64,000 nucleotides of DNA, from positions 930,001 through 994,000 of the forward strand of contig NZ_CP042172.1 of assembly GCF_005937985.2 (NCBI RefSeq). Reading direction: 5' to 3'. This document shows, piece by piece, positions 1 through 7,963 of this stretch. A program made the position numbers and the translations under genes. Position 1 is the first letter of the stretch; the number at the start of each line of letters is the position of its first letter. The notes beneath the pieces were generated by a model. The model was not told the origin of the DNA, made no database searches, and saw only the letters and a program-made list of their open reading frames with translations. The DNA is from Arthrobacter sp. KBS0702 (GTDB taxonomy: Bacteria; Actinomycetota; Actinomycetes; Actinomycetales; Micrococcaceae).

Positions 1-2
1 TG

Positions 3-107
3 GCGCCGGTGGCGGATCGGTGCGCGGGTGCCGTCAGCGTCCTGCCCGCGGGCCCCGTGCGCGTCGCCACACTCGTGCCCCGGGGCGTCTGGGCGGCGTT
101 CCGCTAA
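3..107 (+). CDS. 3' end of an unidentified upstream gene (partial)
   Basis: This frame is open from the window edge to a TAA at 105-107 and encodes about 34 C-terminal residues ending VPRGVWAAFR. Nearly every third codon position is G or C, as in the real genes here, which is why I treat it as coding. The start lies outside the window and the family cannot be recognised from so short a piece. Its TAA stop is the first half of the -10 hexamer TAAAGT of the next gene. Confidence 0.5.
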   Translation, partial: APVADRCAGAVSVLPAGPVRVATLVPRGVWAAFR

Positions 108-118
108 AGTAGCCGTGA
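105..118 (+). promoter_or_regulatory. -10 element and start point, leaderless mannose-1-phosphate guanylyltransferase
   Basis: TAAAGT at 105-110 lies 7 nt before the ATG at 118. There is no Shine-Dalgarno sequence, so transcription probably begins at the start codon. Confidence 0.55.
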
Positions 119-1275
119 TGACTACAGACAATATGACCAGCCACGGCTCACCCGAGGGCGATGCAGCGGACTCCCCGCTGGACCGCTTTATCGCGGTGAT
201 TCCTGCCGGCGGAGTCGGCACCCGGCTCTGGCCGCTGTCCCGGGCCGCTGCCCCGAAGTTCCTGCACGACCTCACCGGGTCCGGCAGCACCCTGCTGCGC
301 GCCACCTATGACCGGCTGGAACCCCTCGCCGGCAGCCGCGTGTTGGTCGTCACCGGAACCGCACACCGCGAGGCCGTGTGCCGCCAGCTGCCCGAGGTGT
401 CCGAGGCGGACCTGGTCCTGGAGAGCGAGCCCAAGGATTCCGGGGCGGCCATCGGGCTCGCCGCCGCCATCCTGTACGAGCGCGACCCGGACACCATCAT
501 GGGGTCCTTCGCCGCGGACCAGGTCATCAGCCCTGACGAACTGTTCCAGGACGCCGTCCGCGAGGCGATCCACACCGCGGCCGCCGGCAAGATCGTGACG
601 ATCGGCATCAAGCCCACCCACCCCTCCACCGGGTTCGGCTACATCCGCGCCGGCGACAAGCTGAGTGTGGCAGGTGCCCCGAGCGCCCACACGGTCGTCG
701 AGTTCGTCGAGAAGCCCAGCGAGGAAGTCGCCCAGCAGTACCTGGACAGCGGCGAGTACGTCTGGAACGCCGGCATGTTCGTCGCGCCGGTCTCGCTTAT
801 GCTCAAGCACCTGGAAGCCAACCAGCCGGAGCTGTTCGCGGGCCTGCAGGAAATCGCCAAGGCCTGGGACACCCCGCTGCGCGACGAGGTCACCTCCCGC
901 GTCTGGCCCACGCTGCCCAAGATCGCCATCGACTACGCGGTCGCCGAGCCGGCCGCCGCGGCCGGGGACGTCGCCGTCGTGCCCGGCACCTTCCGCTGGG
1001 ACGACGTCGGAGACTTCGCCTCCGTGGGCCGCCTCAACAGCGCCAAGGAAGTCGACGACGTCACCGTGATCGGCGCGGGCGCCCGCGTCTTCACCGAAAA
1101 CGCCAGCGGTGTGGTGGTCACCGACACCAAGCGCGTGATCGCACTGATCGGCATCAAAGACGTCGTGATCGTGGATACCCCGGATGCGCTGCTCGTCACC
1201 ACAAAGGCGAACTCCCAGCGGGTCAAGGCCGCGGTGGACGCGCTCAAGGCCAGCGGCGACACGGACGTGCTCTAG
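118..1275 (+). CDS. manC: Mannose-1-phosphate guanylyltransferase
   Basis: A 385-residue enzyme that makes GDP-mannose from mannose-1-phosphate and GTP in the cytoplasm, feeding mannosylated lipids and glycans. The nucleotidyltransferase signature AGGVGTRLWPLSR is at about 30-42, with the following Lys47. The expected EKP (residues about 200) and WNAGMF motifs follow. The length fits the short single-domain guanylyltransferase form without the fused isomerase domain; the isomerase (manA) is a separate gene at 58.5-59.8 kb. I chose ATG 118 because a -10 hexamer sits 7 nt upstream; the frame stays open back to 28 but those codons have no initiation signals. Confidence 0.88.
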   Translation: MTTDNMTSHGSPEGDAADSPLDRFIAVIPAGGVGTRLWPLSRAAAPKFLHDLTGSGSTLLRATYDRLEPLAGSRVLVVTGTAHREAVCRQLPEVSEADLVLESEPKDSGAAIGLAAAILYERDPDTIMGSFAADQVISPDELFQDAVREAIHTAAAGKIVTIGIKPTHPSTGFGYIRAGDKLSVAGAPSAHTVVEFVEKPSEEVAQQYLDSGEYVWNAGMFVAPVSLMLKHLEANQPELFAGLQEIAKAWDTPLRDEVTSRVWPTLPKIAIDYAVAEPAAAAGDVAVVPGTFRWDDVGDFASVGRLNSAKEVDDVTVIGAGARVFTENASGVVVTDTKRVIALIGIKDVVIVDTPDALLVTTKANSQRVKAAVDALKASGDTDVL

Positions 1276-1409
1276 TCCCCTCCTGCTCTAGTCCCCCTCC
1301 GGGGGGCTGGCGTCGGCGCCGGGGCGCTAGCCGTACTGAGCCGCGACCGCGGCGCTGTCCGGGAACCGTAACGCGCCGTCGGCGATGCCGCTATTTTTTG
1401 GACTCTCGC

Positions 1410-1422
1410 TACAGTGATTGTG
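1410..1422 (+). promoter_or_regulatory. -10 element, leaderless amidohydrolase gene
   Basis: TACAGT at 1410-1415 is followed by 6 nt and the GTG at 1422. No ribosome binding site is visible. Confidence 0.5.
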
Positions 1423-2621
1423 TGCGCAATTACACTACTGAAGCTGAGCCAACCACCCTGGTGGGGCCGTGGCTGGAGCCACTCCTGCCGGAGCTGACCG
1501 CCTTCCGCCGCGACCTGCATGCGCACCCGGAGCTTTCTTTCAAGGAGTTCCGCACCACCGACCAGCTCGCCAAGCGGCTCGAGGCTGCCGGGCTCAAGCC
1601 CCGCCGGCTCGAGGGCACCGGGCTGACGGTCGACGTCGGCGAGGGCCCGATTGCGACGGCGTTGCGCGGCGACATTGACGCGCTGCCCATTATCGAAGAG
1701 ACCGGGCTGCCGTTCGCGTCCAAGAACCACGGGGTGACGCATGCGTGCGGCCACGACGTCCACACCACCACGATGCTGGGCATCGCCCTGGTCCTGCAGC
1801 AGATGCATGAGTCGTCGCCGCTGGGCGGCACGGTGCGCATCATTTTCCAGCCGGCCGAGGAGACCATGCCCGGCGGCGCGCACGCGTGCATCGAACAAGG
1901 CGTGCTGGAGGGGGTGCCCAGGATCCTGGCGCTGCACTGCGACCCCCGGATCGAAGTGGGCAAGATCGGCACCCGGATCGGCGCCATCACCTCGGCGTCG
2001 GACACCATCAAGATTGAACTGACCGGCCGGGGCGGCCACACGTCGCGTCCGCACCTGACCGAGGAACTGGTCTTTGCGCTGGCCCAGATCGCCATCAATG
2101 TCCCGGCCGTGCTGTCCCGCCGTGTCGACGTCCGCAGCGGCGTCTCCGTGGTGTGGGGACACATTTCGGCCGGCTCGGCCCCGAACGCCATCCCGGCGAG
2201 CGGCTACATGGCCGGCACCATGCGCTGCCTGGACCGCGAGGCCTGGCACAGCGCGGGGGAGATCCTCGACGAGGTGGTGCAGCAGATCGCGGCGCCCTAC
2301 GGCGTCGACGTCCACCTGGAACACACCCGCGGCGTTCCGCCGGTGGTGAACTCCGAACACGAAACCGCGCTGATCGAGGCCGCCGCGCGTGCCGAGATCG
2401 GCGAGAGCTCGGTGGTGCTGACCCCGCAGTCGATGGGCGGCGAGGACTTCGCCTGGTTCCTGGCCGACCTGCCCGGGGCAATGATGCGGCTGGGCACGAA
2501 GACCCCCGGCGGCGAAGAATACGACCTGCACCGCGGCGACTACATCCTGGACGAGCGCGCCCTGGGCCTCGGCATCCGGGTGCTCACCGCCGCCGCGCTC
2601 CGCACCCTCCGAGACCTCTAG
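1422..2621 (+). CDS. M20 family metal-dependent amidohydrolase
   Basis: A 399-residue cytoplasmic hydrolase of the M20D group (N-acyl-amino-acid or hippurate hydrolase type), which removes acyl groups from N-acylated amino acids or similar amides. Family motifs are present: RGDIDALPI near 82-90, the metal-binding HACGHDVHTT near 108-117, QPAEE at 143-147 and a C-terminal MGGEDFAWF segment. The length is typical. GTG 1422 is chosen from the -10 hexamer six bases upstream; a TTG at 1398 would put the start before that hexamer. The natural substrate cannot be told from sequence. A palindromic repeat follows the stop codon. Confidence 0.85.
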   Translation: MRNYTTEAEPTTLVGPWLEPLLPELTAFRRDLHAHPELSFKEFRTTDQLAKRLEAAGLKPRRLEGTGLTVDVGEGPIATALRGDIDALPIIEETGLPFASKNHGVTHACGHDVHTTTMLGIALVLQQMHESSPLGGTVRIIFQPAEETMPGGAHACIEQGVLEGVPRILALHCDPRIEVGKIGTRIGAITSASDTIKIELTGRGGHTSRPHLTEELVFALAQIAINVPAVLSRRVDVRSGVSVVWGHISAGSAPNAIPASGYMAGTMRCLDREAWHSAGEILDEVVQQIAAPYGVDVHLEHTRGVPPVVNSEHETALIEAAARAEIGESSVVLTPQSMGGEDFAWFLADLPGAMMRLGTKTPGGEEYDLHRGDYILDERALGLGIRVLTAAALRTLRDL

Positions 2622-2628
2622 GCCCTCC

Positions 2629-2651
2629 GGCGCGAACGTACACTTCGCGCC
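2629..2651. repeat. Half copy of the GCGCGAACGTACACTT repeat
   Basis: GGCGCGAACGTACACTT followed by CGCGCC lies just 10 bp before a full palindromic copy. It has the outer arm of the repeat without the long inverted partner. Confidence 0.7.
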
Positions 2652-2661
2652 CCTCCACCCC

Positions 2662-2724
2662 GCGCGAACGTACACTTGAGGCCCGAAATCCCCGCGATTT
2701 CGGGCCTCAAGTGTACGTTCGCGC
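2662..2724. repeat. Palindromic repeat copy 1 (perfect 29-bp stem)
   Basis: Two 29-nt arms, beginning GCGCGAACGTACACTTGAGG and ending with its exact complement, flank a 5-nt CCCGC loop. The hairpin lies between the amidohydrolase stop and the ohrR promoter. It lacks a clear T-run, so a simple Rho-independent terminator role is uncertain. The same core recurs at 4789, 56388, 57434 and 57506. Confidence 0.9.
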
Positions 2725-2744
2725 TCTGGCTTCGGACGAATGAA

Positions 2745-2780
2745 TTGTGCACAACTGAATTGTGGGCTACTGTTCTTGGG
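2745..2780 (+). promoter_or_regulatory. ohrR promoter
   Basis: The -35 TTGTGC (2745-2750) and -10 TACTGT (2768-2773) are 17 bp apart. The -10 is 6 nt before GTG 2780, so the transcript should be leaderless. Confidence 0.6.
2750..2764. promoter_or_regulatory. Putative OhrR operator
   Basis: CACAACTGAATTGTG is an imperfect 15-bp palindrome (CACAA-N5-TTGTG) between the -35 and -10 of ohrR. It resembles the OhrR box of other bacteria (TACAATT-N-AATTGTA). An overlapping perfect TTGTGCACAA covers 2745-2754. Confidence 0.6.
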
Positions 2781-3244
2781 TGACCGAAACCATTTCCAGC
2801 CACGCCCCCGAGCCTGGCGTCCCCCGCCTGGACAGGCAGGTGTGCTTCGCCATGTACTCGGCCTCGCGGGCTGCCACAGCCGCTTACCGGCCGATGCTGG
2901 ACGAGCTCGGACTGACCTACCCGCAATACCTCGTGATGATGGTGCTCTGGGAGGACCAACCGCGCGGCGTCCGCGAGCTGGGCGAGGAGCTCGGCCTCGA
3001 CTCCGGCACGCTCTCGCCACTGCTCAAGCGGCTCGAATCCCTCGGCTACGTCGAGCGACGGCGGTCCACAGCGGACGAGCGGCGCGTGGAGGTATTCCTC
3101 ACCGCGGCCGGCACCGCCCTCAGCGCCCGCGCCACCGGCATTCCGCAGCGGCTCGCCGATGCCGCCGGACTTTCCGCCGTGGAGCTTGACCAGCTCCGCG
3201 AGACGCTGGGCCGGCTGACCGCTGCGCTGCAGGACGGCCGCTGA
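2780..3244 (+). CDS. ohrR: OhrR-type MarR family peroxide-sensing repressor
   Basis: A 154-residue winged-helix repressor. Its N-terminal segment RQVCFAMYSASR keeps the cysteine that OhrR proteins oxidise when organic hydroperoxides are present, and RPMLDELGLTYPQYLVMMVL is close to the family pattern. The wing region RRRSTADERR follows. It lies directly upstream of an Ohr peroxidase gene, the classic pairing, and an OhrR-like palindrome sits in its own promoter, so negative autoregulation is likely. GTG 2780 is set by the -10 hexamer; the frame is open to 2762, before that hexamer. Confidence 0.87.
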   Translation: MTETISSHAPEPGVPRLDRQVCFAMYSASRAATAAYRPMLDELGLTYPQYLVMMVLWEDQPRGVRELGEELGLDSGTLSPLLKRLESLGYVERRRSTADERRVEVFLTAAGTALSARATGIPQRLADAAGLSAVELDQLRETLGRLTAALQDGR

Positions 3245-3314
3245 CCCACGCCGCCAGGCTGCGATTCCGCGGCACCCCCCAGTTTTCTCTGAATTTCCAA
3301 CAGATCGGACCCTT

Positions 3315-3746
3315 ATGAAGACCCTCTATACGGCCGAGGCACTGGCCTCCGGCGAAGGACGCGACGGAAACGCGCAGACGTCCGACGGCAAGCTCAACGT
3401 CGCACTGGCCAGCCCGGTTGAGCTCGGCGGCAGCGGCGAAGGGACCAACCCCGAGCAGCTCTTCGCCGCCGGGTACGCCGCCTGCTTCCACTCCGCCCTG
3501 CGCCTGGTGGGCCGCCAGCAGAAAGCGGACCTGACCGACTCCGCCGTCGCCGCGAAGATCCACCTCGGCGCCCTCGACGGCGGCTCCGGCTACGGCATCG
3601 CCGCCGAACTCGAGGTCGCACTGCCGGCCGTGGACCGCGAAACCGCCGAGGCGCTCGTCGCCAAGGCCCATGAGGTCTGCCCTTACTCCAACGCCACCCG
3701 AGGCAACATCACCGTAGACATCAAGATCCTGGAGGTCGCCGCATGA
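3315..3746 (+). CDS. ohr: Organic hydroperoxide resistance protein Ohr
   Basis: A 143-residue thiol peroxidase of the OsmC/Ohr superfamily that reduces organic hydroperoxides in the cytoplasm. Both catalytic cysteines are visible, one in YAACFHSAL (about residue 57) and one in EVCPYSNAT (about 121), and the NPEQLFAAGYAAC segment is characteristic. It follows ohrR by 70 bp and its TGA overlaps the next start as ATGA. Expression is probably induced with ohrR when OhrR is oxidised. The ribosome binding site before the ATG is weak. Confidence 0.92.
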   Translation: MKTLYTAEALASGEGRDGNAQTSDGKLNVALASPVELGGSGEGTNPEQLFAAGYAACFHSALRLVGRQQKADLTDSAVAAKIHLGALDGGSGYGIAAELEVALPAVDRETAEALVAKAHEVCPYSNATRGNITVDIKILEVAA

Positions 3747-4768
3747 GCAACGAAACCACCACCATCCCCACCACAACCCGCGAGATCCAGCTCGCGTCCC
3801 GCCCGCACGGACGTCCCGTGCCGGAGAACTTCCGCCTCGCCGAGTCGGCTCTGCCGGACCTGCAGGACGGGCAGGTCCTGGTCCGCAATCTCTTCATCTC
3901 GGTGGACCCCTACATGCGCGGCCGGATGAATGACGTCAAGTCCTACTCCGCGCCGTTCGCCCTGGACGCCGCCATGGAGGGCGGCGCCGTCGGCGAGGTC
4001 ATCGCCACCCGCTCAGCCGACCGCGAGGTGGGGGACACTGTGGTGCACAGCCTCGGTTGGCGTGAGTACGCCGTCCTGGACGCCGCCGCGACGACGCCCG
4101 CCCGCACCGACCTGGCCCCGGCGTCGGCCTTCCTGGGCGCGCTCGGCATGACCGGCCTGACCGCCTACGCCGGGCTGCTCAAGGTCGCCGAATTTAAGCC
4201 CGGCGAGGCCGTCTTCGTCTCCGGCGCAGCCGGCGCCGTCGGCTCCCTGGTGGGGCAGATTGCCAAGGCAATGGGTGCCTCCCGGGTGATCGGCAGTGCC
4301 GGCACCCCGGAGAAAGTGGCCCGCCTGCTGGAGCTCGGCTTCGACGCCGCCTTCAACTACCACGACGGCCCGGTTCGCGAGCTGCTGAAGGAGGCCGCGG
4401 GGGAGAAGGGCATCGACGTCTATTTCGACAACGTCGGCGGCGAGCACCTCGAGGCCGCGCTGTCCGTGCTCAACGTCGGCGGCCGCGTCGCCATGTGCGG
4501 CGCCATCTCTCAGTACAACTCCACCGAGCCGACGCCGGCCCCGCGGAACCTCATGCTGGCCATCGGCAAACAGCTGACCCTCAAGGGCTTCCTGGTGGGC
4601 GGCTACTGGCAGTACATGGGCGAGTTCGTCGAGAAGCTCTCCGGCTGGCTGGCCGACGGCACCGTCCGTTACGACGAGACCATCGTGGATGGGTTGGAGA
4701 ACGCCCCGCAGGCCTTCATGGACCTGCTCGAGGGCGCCAACACCGGAAAGATGCTGGTCCGCCTCTGA
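3743..4768 (+). CDS. NADP-dependent zinc-independent oxidoreductase (MDR family)
   Basis: A 341-residue medium-chain reductase of the CurA / prostaglandin-reductase type, which reduces alpha,beta-unsaturated carbonyls with NADPH. It has the nucleotide-binding glycine motif SGAAGAVGS near 155-163 and the family strings VDPYMRGRMND and DVYFDNVGGE. It lacks the zinc ligands of alcohol dehydrogenases. Translational coupling to ohr (ATGA overlap) suggests a shared role in clearing lipid-peroxide-derived aldehydes or enones; that role is inferred from context. A palindromic repeat follows the stop. Confidence 0.85.
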   Translation: MSNETTTIPTTTREIQLASRPHGRPVPENFRLAESALPDLQDGQVLVRNLFISVDPYMRGRMNDVKSYSAPFALDAAMEGGAVGEVIATRSADREVGDTVVHSLGWREYAVLDAAATTPARTDLAPASAFLGALGMTGLTAYAGLLKVAEFKPGEAVFVSGAAGAVGSLVGQIAKAMGASRVIGSAGTPEKVARLLELGFDAAFNYHDGPVRELLKEAAGEKGIDVYFDNVGGEHLEAALSVLNVGGRVAMCGAISQYNSTEPTPAPRNLMLAIGKQLTLKGFLVGGYWQYMGEFVEKLSGWLADGTVRYDETIVDGLENAPQAFMDLLEGANTGKMLVRL

Positions 4769-4788
4769 GCTAGCTCCGCCACCAGCAC

Positions 4789-4852
4789 GCGCGAACGTAC
4801 ACTTGAGGCCCCGATTTCCCACGACTTCGGGGCCTCAAGTGTACGTTCGCGC
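4789..4852. repeat. Palindromic repeat copy 2
   Basis: GCGCGAACGTACACTTGAGG plus CCCCGA forms a 26-bp perfect stem with a 12-nt loop. It lies after the oxidoreductase gene and before the nucleoside-uptake promoter. Confidence 0.9.
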
Positions 4853-4900
4853 AGGTGGGGTACCGCTTGGTAACAAGTTCTCAACAATCTGGGAAACAGC

Positions 4901-4947
4901 TGTGAACTGTGTTACTCGACGTGTTCCATGACACTAAAGTAGCTTCC
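4901..4947 (+). promoter_or_regulatory. Candidate promoter of the nucleoside uptake operon with CRP-like half-matched site
   Basis: TGTGA-N6-TTACT at 4901-4916 is a weak CRP/GlxR-like palindrome. A possible -10, TAAAGT, is at 4935-4940 and would give a start near 4947 and a leader of about 124 nt. No strong -35 is seen. Confidence 0.35.
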
Positions 4948-5070
4948 ATCAGTGCGCCTCGGCGCAGTGCTGCGAATCCGTCAGTGACAACAGTGTTTCG
5001 GGGGAAAACCGGAAGCAGACACTCATTGGACTCCCGTCGTAGCGCCTATCTCTTTCTTCCTGGAGGAACT

Positions 5071-6180
5071 TTGAAGAACTCACTGCGCGCCACCCTTAAG
5101 CGCGGTTCAATGGCCGGCGTCGCCACCGCGGGTGCGGCTGCCCTGCTGCTCACCGGTTGCGGGGCCGCCCCCGACGCCGGCAGCAGCGCCACCAAGTCGG
5201 CCAGCAACTACACGGGCTGCATCGTGTCCGACTCCGGTGGATTCGACGACCAGTCGTTCAACCAGTCCTCCTACGAAGGTCTGAAGAAGACCGAGAAGGA
5301 CCTCGGCATCAAGGTCAACCAGGTCGAGTCCAAGACCAACAACGACTTCGAGCCGAACCTGCGCGCCATGGTCACCGCCGGCTGCAACCTGACCATCACG
5401 GTCGGCTTCCTCCTCGGCGACGCCACCAAGACCCAGGCCACGGCGAACCCGGACAAGCACTTCGCGATCATCGACTTCGGCTACGACAAGCCCATCGCCA
5501 ACGTCAAGCCGATTATCTACGACACGGCCCAGGCCGCCTTCATGGCCGGTTACCTCGCCGCCGGCACCACCAAGTCCGGCACGGTCGCCACCTTCGGCGG
5601 CATCAAGATCCCCACCGTCACCATCTTCATGGACGGCTACGCCGACGGCGTGAAGTACTACAACGAGAAGAACGGCAAGAACGTCAAGGTTCTCGGCTGG
5701 GACAAGGCCAAGCAGGACGGCTCCTTCACCGGCGACTTCGAGAAGCAGGACAAGGGCAAGCAGTTCACCCAGAACTTCCTCGACCAGGGTGCGGACATCG
5801 TGATGCCCGTCGCCGGACCGGTCGGCAAGGGTGCAGGCGCGGCCCTGAAGGAAGCCAAGGCAGCAGGCAAGGACGTCAAGCTCATCTGGGTTGACTCCGA
5901 CGGCTTCCTCACCGCTCCGGACTACAAGGACATCATGCTCTCCTCTGTCATGAAGCAGATGGGCGAAGCCGTGGAGACCGTTGTGAAGGAAGACAAGGAC
6001 GGCAAGTTCACCAACACGCCGTACGTCGGCACCCTCGCGAACGACGGCGTGCAGCTGGCTCCGTTCCACGACCTGGACTCCCAGGTTCCGGCCCAGCTGA
6101 AGTCGGACCTGGACCAGATCAAGAAGGATATTGCCTCCGGCAAGCTGAAGGTTGAGTCCGCAGCCAGCCCGAAGGCCTAA
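5071..6180 (+). CDS. BMP family nucleoside-binding lipoprotein
   Basis: A 369-residue solute-binding lipoprotein of the BMP/PnrA family, anchored outside the membrane, that delivers nucleosides to the transporter encoded next. A lipoprotein signal peptide ends in the lipobox LTGC with Cys30, followed by a Ser/Ala linker. GGFDDQSFNQSSYEG at about 51-65 is the BMP signature. TTG 5071 is preferred because GGAGGA lies 3-4 nt upstream and because it gives a correct signal peptide; the frame is open to 4909 but without a start signal. A strong terminator follows, so the downstream genes depend on read-through or their own promoter, leaving extra binding protein. Confidence 0.9.
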   Translation: MKNSLRATLKRGSMAGVATAGAAALLLTGCGAAPDAGSSATKSASNYTGCIVSDSGGFDDQSFNQSSYEGLKKTEKDLGIKVNQVESKTNNDFEPNLRAMVTAGCNLTITVGFLLGDATKTQATANPDKHFAIIDFGYDKPIANVKPIIYDTAQAAFMAGYLAAGTTKSGTVATFGGIKIPTVTIFMDGYADGVKYYNEKNGKNVKVLGWDKAKQDGSFTGDFEKQDKGKQFTQNFLDQGADIVMPVAGPVGKGAGAALKEAKAAGKDVKLIWVDSDGFLTAPDYKDIMLSSVMKQMGEAVETVVKEDKDGKFTNTPYVGTLANDGVQLAPFHDLDSQVPAQLKSDLDQIKKDIASGKLKVESAASPKA

Positions 6181-6191
6181 CTCCCTCGCTA

Positions 6192-6240
6192 AGCGCCACG
6201 GCCCGCGCGGTTTTAGACCGCACGGGCTGTGGCGCTTTTC
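6192..6240 (+). terminator. Terminator after the BMP lipoprotein gene
   Basis: AGCGCCAC/GTGGCGCT, GCCCG/CGGGC and GCGGT/ACCGC pair around a TTTAG loop, and TTTTC follows. It may attenuate transcription into the transporter genes. Confidence 0.8.
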
Positions 6241-6337
6241 GTTGCGCCGGCCCCGCTTCGCCGGTCGTCGCAGGCACTAGGCTGGTTCTGCAGCCCCATC
6301 ACCGGCATCCGGGCCGTGACCCGGACATACTTCGAGA

Positions 6338-7963
6338 TTGGTCAGAGTTTTGAAACTTGAACTCAAGGGGATCACCAAACGCTTCGGCTCCCTGGTAGCC
6401 AACGACCACATTGATGTGGTGGTTGAACCGGGGCAGATCCACTGTCTGCTTGGCGAGAACGGCGCCGGCAAGTCCACGCTGATGAACGTCCTCTACGGGC
6501 TCTACGAGCCGACCGAGGGCGAAATCCTCATCGACGACAAGCCCGTCAGCTTCCGCGGTCCCGGGGACGCCATGGCGGCCGGCATTGGCATGGTGCACCA
6601 GCACTTTATGCTGGTGCCGGTCTTCACCGTCGCTGAAAACGTGGCGCTGGGGGCTGAAACCACGAAGGCCGGCGGATTCCTCAATCTCGATGACACCCGC
6701 CGGAAGATCCAGGAGATCTCCGACCGGTACGGCTTCGACGTCGACCCCGACGCCCTGATCGAAGACCTGCCGGTCGGCGTCCAGCAGCGGGTGGAAATCA
6801 TCAAGGCCCTGGTCCGCGACGCCAAGGTGCTGATCCTGGACGAGCCCACCGCCGTGCTGACGCCGCAGGACACCGATGAACTGCTGGACATCATGCGCCA
6901 GCTCAAGAGCCACGGCACCTCGATCGTCTTCATCTCGCACAAGCTGCGCGAGGTCAAGGCCGTATCGGACACCATCACGGTGATCCGGCGCGGCAAGGTC
7001 GTTGGCACGGCCAGCCCCACGGCGTCGACGACGGAACTCGCCTCGATGATGGTGGGCCGCGCGGTCAACCTGACCCTGGACAAGGCCCCGGCCAAGCCGC
7101 AGGAAACCACCTTCCAGGTCAAGGACCTGACCGTGATCGCGCCCAGCGGCCAGCACGTGGTGGACGGCATCAGCTTCGACATCGCCCGCGGCGAGATCCT
7201 CGCCGTCGCCGGCGTCCAGGGCAACGGCCAGACCGAGCTCACCGAAGCCATCCTGGGCCTGCAGGACCGGGTCCACGGCTCCGTCCTGCTCGACGGCGAA
7301 GAACTGCTGGGCCGCAGCGTCAAGGACGTGCTCGGCGCCGGCGTCGGCTTCGTGCCGGAGGACCGCTCGGTGGACGGCCTGATCGGGACGTTCTCGATCG
7401 CCGAAAACCTGATCCTGGACCGTTACGACCAGGAGCCGTTCGCGAAGGGCATCAGCATGAGCCCGGCCAAGGTGCTGGAAAATGCGCAGACCCGGATCGA
7501 CGAGTTCGACGTGCGCACCCCGTCCGGCTCGCTCGCCGCGGGAACCCTGTCCGGCGGCAACCAGCAGAAGGTGGTCATGGCGCGCGAGCTGTCGCGTCCG
7601 CTGCGCCTCTTCATCGCCTCCCAGCCGACCCGCGGGGTCGACGTCGGATCCATCGAGTTCCTGCACAAGCGGATTGTGGCGGAACGCGACCACGGCACGC
7701 CCGTGATGATCGTGTCCACCGAACTCGACGAAGTGATCGAACTGGCGGACCGGATCGCCGTGCTTTACAAGGGCAAGCTGGTGGGCATTGTGCCGGCCGG
7801 CACCGGACGCGACGTCCTTGGCCTCATGATGGCCGGGCTGTCGCCCGACGAGGCCCACGCCGACACCACCAAGACCCCGGCAACCACAGCCGCTGCCCCG
7901 GCGCCCGCCGCCCAGTCCGCGCAGGAGTCAGCCTCCGGCGCCGTAGGAGAGCACCATGACTGA
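6338..7963 (+). CDS. Nucleoside/sugar-type ABC transporter ATPase, two nucleotide-binding domains
   Basis: A 541-residue duplicated ATPase that powers nucleoside import with the two permeases downstream. Domain 1 has the Walker A GENGAGKST at about 39-47 and LILDEPTAVL Walker B. Domain 2, from about residue 255, has the degenerate P-loop GVQGNGQTEL and signature LSGGNQQKV typical of ribose/nucleoside ATPases. A Pro/Ala-rich tail ends the protein. The start is TTG 6338 (CATACT lies 6 nt upstream) or TTG 6350; neither has a good ribosome binding site. The 3' end overlaps the next gene by 8 nt. Confidence 0.9.
   Translation: MVRVLKLELKGITKRFGSLVANDHIDVVVEPGQIHCLLGENGAGKSTLMNVLYGLYEPTEGEILIDDKPVSFRGPGDAMAAGIGMVHQHFMLVPVFTVAENVALGAETTKAGGFLNLDDTRRKIQEISDRYGFDVDPDALIEDLPVGVQQRVEIIKALVRDAKVLILDEPTAVLTPQDTDELLDIMRQLKSHGTSIVFISHKLREVKAVSDTITVIRRGKVVGTASPTASTTELASMMVGRAVNLTLDKAPAKPQETTFQVKDLTVIAPSGQHVVDGISFDIARGEILAVAGVQGNGQTELTEAILGLQDRVHGSVLLDGEELLGRSVKDVLGAGVGFVPEDRSVDGLIGTFSIAENLILDRYDQEPFAKGISMSPAKVLENAQTRIDEFDVRTPSGSLAAGTLSGGNQQKVVMARELSRPLRLFIASQPTRGVDVGSIEFLHKRIVAERDHGTPVMIVSTELDEVIELADRIAVLYKGKLVGIVPAGTGRDVLGLMMAGLSPDEAHADTTKTPATTAAAPAPAAQSAQESASGAVGEHHD

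Noticed and set aside
1327..1400. A short minus-strand stretch reading GIADGALRFPDSAAVAAQYG before a TAG
   Set aside because: It looks slightly protein-like and could be a gene remnant, but has no start, no neighbour and is too short to support.
1272..3020. A 582-codon minus-strand open frame across the amidohydrolase and ohrR region
   Set aside because: It is the antisense shadow of two well-supported genes, has no domain pattern and crosses the palindromic repeat.
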